From: GCA-2731375 sp964462145
GTDB lineage: Bacteria; Pseudomonadota; Alphaproteobacteria; GCA-2731375
DNA: 10,702 nucleotides
Direction of reading: 5' to 3'
NCBI GenBank assembly: GCA_964462145.1
Contig: CAYWYB010000176.1
Location: 1-10,702 of the forward strand
A model generated the notes under the pieces. The model was given only the letters and a program-made list of their open reading frames with translations. It had not been told where the DNA came from and made no database searches. This document shows positions 6,731 through 10,702 of this stretch, piece by piece. Every line of letters begins with the position of its first letter. Position 1 is the stretch's first letter. The position numbers were made by a program, and so were the translations under genes.

Positions 6731-7546
6731 ATGGATCAAATTACCCCGCAAGAGAATTTTGCAACCGCCCTGGATGGTCTGTTCCGGTTGGACGGCAAGG
6801 TGGCCTGGCTGCCGGGAGGTTATGGCGGCATTGGCGAGGCCATCGCCTGGGGCCTGGCCATGCATGGCGCCAAAGTCATTATTTCAGGCAGAAACGCCGT
6901 AATGGCGGAGGCCCTGGCGAAATCAATCCGGGATGCGGGCTACGAGGCCTATGGCAATTCTGTGGATGTCACGTCGGTGGCGGAAATCCGTGACAGGGCC
7001 GATGCCATTGCCGCTGAACACGGCGCCATCGATATTCTGATGAACTGCGTCGGCATCCAGCGGGAAGAACCCTTGCTGGAGGTCACCGAGGAAGCTTTCG
7101 ACGAGGTCTATCAGGTCAATCTGAAGGCGGCGATGTTCCTCGCCCAGGCGGCGGCGCGGCATCAGACCGCCTCGGCCAGCGGCTGGGGCAAACAGGTGCA
7201 TTTGCTGTCGGTGCGTTCGCAGCTTGGTCTGCGGGACAGAGGCTATTCCGCCTATTGCTCGACAAAGGGCGGCATGGTGATGTTGATCAAACAGCACGCC
7301 ATGGAATTGGCACCCAAGGGCATTACCGTCAATGGCGTGGCGCCCACCTTTGTCTATACGGAGATGATCCGTCACGTCATGGAGAATGACGAATTTCGCC
7401 AAGGCCTGTTGGACCGTATCCCGCTTGGCCGTATCGCCGATCCCAAGGATGTGGTAGGACCGGCATTGAGCTTCTCCACCCCCGCCTCGGACTTCGTGAC
7501 CGGGCAAATCATCTATGTCGACGGCGGCATCACCGCCTCTCAATAA
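6731..7546 (+). CDS. SDR-family oxidoreductase, gluconate 5-dehydrogenase-like
   Basis: Probable NAD(P)-dependent alcohol or keto-acid oxidoreductase, cytoplasmic, 271 residues. Classical SDR features: cofactor loop PGGYGGIG (28-35), NCVG (105-108) in the NNAG place, S160 or S163, Y175 and K179 (YCSTK), and the C-terminal FVTGQIIYVDGG (255-266). R54 after the second strand (ISGRN) favours NADP(H); this is an inference. The stretch from VRSQLG to VDGG resembles gluconate 5-dehydrogenase (IdnO) proteins, fitting sugar-acid metabolism. Oddities: the usual Thr of TGxxxGxG is P28, and S160 is 15 rather than about 13 residues before the catalytic Tyr. ATG 6731 follows AAGGAA and lies ten bases after the previous stop, so it belongs to the transport operon. 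The exact substrate is not known. Confidence 0.88.
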   Translation: MDQITPQENFATALDGLFRLDGKVAWLPGGYGGIGEAIAWGLAMHGAKVIISGRNAVMAEALAKSIRDAGYEAYGNSVDVTSVAEIRDRADAIAAEHGAIDILMNCVGIQREEPLLEVTEEAFDEVYQVNLKAAMFLAQAAARHQTASASGWGKQVHLLSVRSQLGLRDRGYSAYCSTKGGMVMLIKQHAMELAPKGITVNGVAPTFVYTEMIRHVMENDEFRQGLLDRIPLGRIADPKDVVGPALSFSTPASDFVTGQIIYVDGGITASQ

Positions 7547-7582
7547 CGCCCCAAAAACGCTTAGGAAAAGGTGGGTCGCCCC

Positions 7583-9307
<1,725 letters not shown>

Positions 9308-9348
9308 CAGTCCATTGACAGGTCGCCTGATCTAGGCCGCAATAGGGC

Positions 9349-10515
9349 ATGGATGGGGCAATACAATCGAAACCTCTCGACCGCGCGCGCCGATTGGCGC
9401 CCGCTCTGGCGGCTGCCGCTGACGAGATCGAGCAAACCCGGCGCATACCCGAGCCGCTGTTGAGCCAGCTGCATGAAGCGCGGCTGTTCCGCATGTTTCT
9501 GCAAGAAGAACTTGGCGGCGACGAAGTTCATCCCAGTGACTTTCTCCTTGCCATGGAGGAGTTGGCGCGCCATGACGCCTCCGTTGCTTGGAATGTTTTT
9601 GTCGGCAACTCTACGGTACTGATCACGCCGTTTATCGATCCGGACGCCGCGCGGGAGATATTTTGCGACCCCCGCACGGTCGTGGCCTGGGGCCCGCCCC
9701 ATGGCGGCACGGCAGATGCAGTGGACGGCGGCTATCGCGTCAGCGGCAGGTGGGATTTCGCCTCCGGCTGCCATCAGGCCAACTGGATGGGTGTACATTG
9801 CCGTATCAAGGAAGCCGACGGCAGTCTGCGTTTGAACCATCTGGGGACGCTCACCCTGCGGACGCTGCTATTTCCCATCGATCAGGCAGAACTGCACGAT
9901 GTCTGGGATACCATCGGCTTGCGCGGAACGGGCTCGGACAGCTACAGCATCCAGGATGTATTCGTGCCGGAGGCCTATTCAGGCACGCGGGATGATCAGG
10001 CCCTGCGGCGCAAAAGCGGCCCACTCTATGCCTTTCCCCAACAGCAGCTCTATGCGGTTGGAGTGGCCGGCGCCGCCCTGGGCCTGGCGCGGGCGATGCT
10101 GTCCGCCTTCGCCGAGCTGGCGGCGGAGAAGACCCCGCGCGGCCTGGCGCGCTTGGCCGATACGGCAACGGTACAGTCGGACTTCGCCAAGGCCGAGGCC
10201 ACATTGAGCTCTGGGCGGGCCTATCTGTTGGAATGCCTAAACGAAGTCTACGCCGGCGCCGGCGAGATCGAACCGATTGATACCGCGGACCGGGTCCGCG
10301 TGCGCCTGGCCGCGACCCATCTGATCCATGGCGCCATTGAAGTCTCCGACTGGGTCTATAAGGCTGCTGGCGTCTCCGCCATATTCCCCGGCACGCCGTT
10401 CGAACGGCGTTTTCGCGATATGCATACTCTCTCGCAGCAGATCCAGTCACGCAGCTCCCATTACGAGGCCGCCGGGCAAGTCTTGCTGGGCAGCCCGCCG
10501 GAGAATTATTTTTAG
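9349..10515 (+). CDS. Acyl-CoA dehydrogenase-fold flavoprotein, group D monooxygenase-like
   Basis: 388 residues with the three-part ACAD fold: N-terminal helices (to about 110), a beta domain with SGRWDFASGC (132-141) and WDTIGLRGTGSDSY (186-199), and a C-terminal helical domain ending RDMHTLSQQIQSR...AAGQVLLG (356-381). The last pattern and the absence of the ACAD catalytic-Glu context point to two-component flavin-dependent monooxygenases (HsaA/DszC type) rather than a true acyl-CoA dehydrogenase. Such enzymes need reduced flavin from a separate reductase, and none is visible here. A position often held by His near that C-terminal motif appears to be Gln (SQQIQ); this is a weak alignment by eye. 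The start ATG 9349 has only a badly placed AGGG; the gap after the dehydratase is 41 bases. It may be a different function on the same transcript. Confidence 0.82.
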   Translation: MDGAIQSKPLDRARRLAPALAAAADEIEQTRRIPEPLLSQLHEARLFRMFLQEELGGDEVHPSDFLLAMEELARHDASVAWNVFVGNSTVLITPFIDPDAAREIFCDPRTVVAWGPPHGGTADAVDGGYRVSGRWDFASGCHQANWMGVHCRIKEADGSLRLNHLGTLTLRTLLFPIDQAELHDVWDTIGLRGTGSDSYSIQDVFVPEAYSGTRDDQALRRKSGPLYAFPQQQLYAVGVAGAALGLARAMLSAFAELAAEKTPRGLARLADTATVQSDFAKAEATLSSGRAYLLECLNEVYAGAGEIEPIDTADRVRVRLAATHLIHGAIEVSDWVYKAAGVSAIFPGTPFERRFRDMHTLSQQIQSRSSHYEAAGQVLLGSPPENYF

Positions 10516-10702
10516 ATGAGCCGGGTAATTGCGTCTCCTACATGGCGTGACAATTTTGTTGGTTTGCTGCTGGTATTATTGGGCGGTTTGTTCATTACCT
10601 CGCTGACCTGGATCGTGCGCAGCGTGGCCGACGACGTGCACCCATTGCAGGCGGCTTTCATGCGTTATGGCTTCGGCACTCTGCTGTTGCTGCCAATGCT
10701 CC
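10516..10702 (+). CDS. EamA/DMT-family membrane transporter, N-terminal part
   Basis: Partial gene, cut by the right edge: 62 codons are visible. It begins immediately after the previous TAG with no spacer, with GGAG 12 bases upstream. The product has a hydrophobic first helix (FVGLLLVLLGGLFITSLTWIVR), then HPLQAAFMRYGFGTLLLLPM. A first helix followed by a short loop and a xxRxxxG-type second helix is the usual opening of drug/metabolite-type carriers. Two copies of the EamA domain would be expected in the missing part. Substrate unknown. Confidence 0.75.
   Translation, partial: MSRVIASPTWRDNFVGLLLVLLGGLFITSLTWIVRSVADDVHPLQAAFMRYGFGTLLLLPML

Noticed and set aside
9315..9345. Perfect TTGACA (9315-9320) before the monooxygenase-like gene as a promoter
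   Set aside because: No acceptable -10 box lies 16-18 bases downstream (CGCAAT or GCAATA at best). An extra promoter is possible but not supported.

Overview
The window reads as one catabolic and uptake locus from a fairly GC-rich proteobacterium, most likely an alphaproteobacterium. That placement is an inference from gene families, Tat-type export of the binding protein, tight gene packing and codon use; there is no rRNA or other marker gene to fix it.

Layout. A GntR-type regulator of the FadR/FCD class (67-861, minus strand) is transcribed away from everything else. A 390-base control region (862-1251) follows, with two very AT-rich cores and several inverted repeats. A long plus-strand gene train then runs to the right edge. 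First comes a branched-chain-amino-acid-type (HAAT) ABC importer: Tat-exported binding protein (1252-2544), LivH-like permease (2677-3609), LivM-like permease (3613-4647, broken by one in-frame TAA), LivG-like ATPase (4649-5392) and LivF-like ATPase (5392-6087). A third, unusual ATP-binding cassette protein (6091-6720) keeps Walker A and B but has lost the ABC signature and most of the helical subdomain. The enzymes follow: an SDR oxidoreductase resembling gluconate 5-dehydrogenase (6731-7546), an IlvD/Edd-family [2Fe-2S] dehydratase resembling L-arabinonate dehydratase (7583-9307), and an acyl-CoA-dehydrogenase-fold protein of the flavin monooxygenase type (9349-10515). The start of an EamA/DMT-type exporter or importer (10516 to the edge) closes the window.

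How they may work together. FCD regulators, IlvD/Edd dehydratases and IdnO-like SDRs are all typical of sugar-acid (aldonate/uronate) catabolism. Their position behind a complete HAAT importer suggests that this importer carries a sugar acid or related hydroxy acid rather than an amino acid, with the divergent regulator sensing the substrate or an intermediate. The monooxygenase-like gene and the EamA gene may be a separate module sharing the transcript.

Most worth a second look: the signature-less third ABC ATPase; the nonsense codon in an otherwise intact livM; the pairing of a HAAT importer with sugar-acid enzymes; the palindromes of the control region; and altered key positions in the regulator (metal-site His to Thr) and the SDR (Thr to Pro in the glycine-rich loop).
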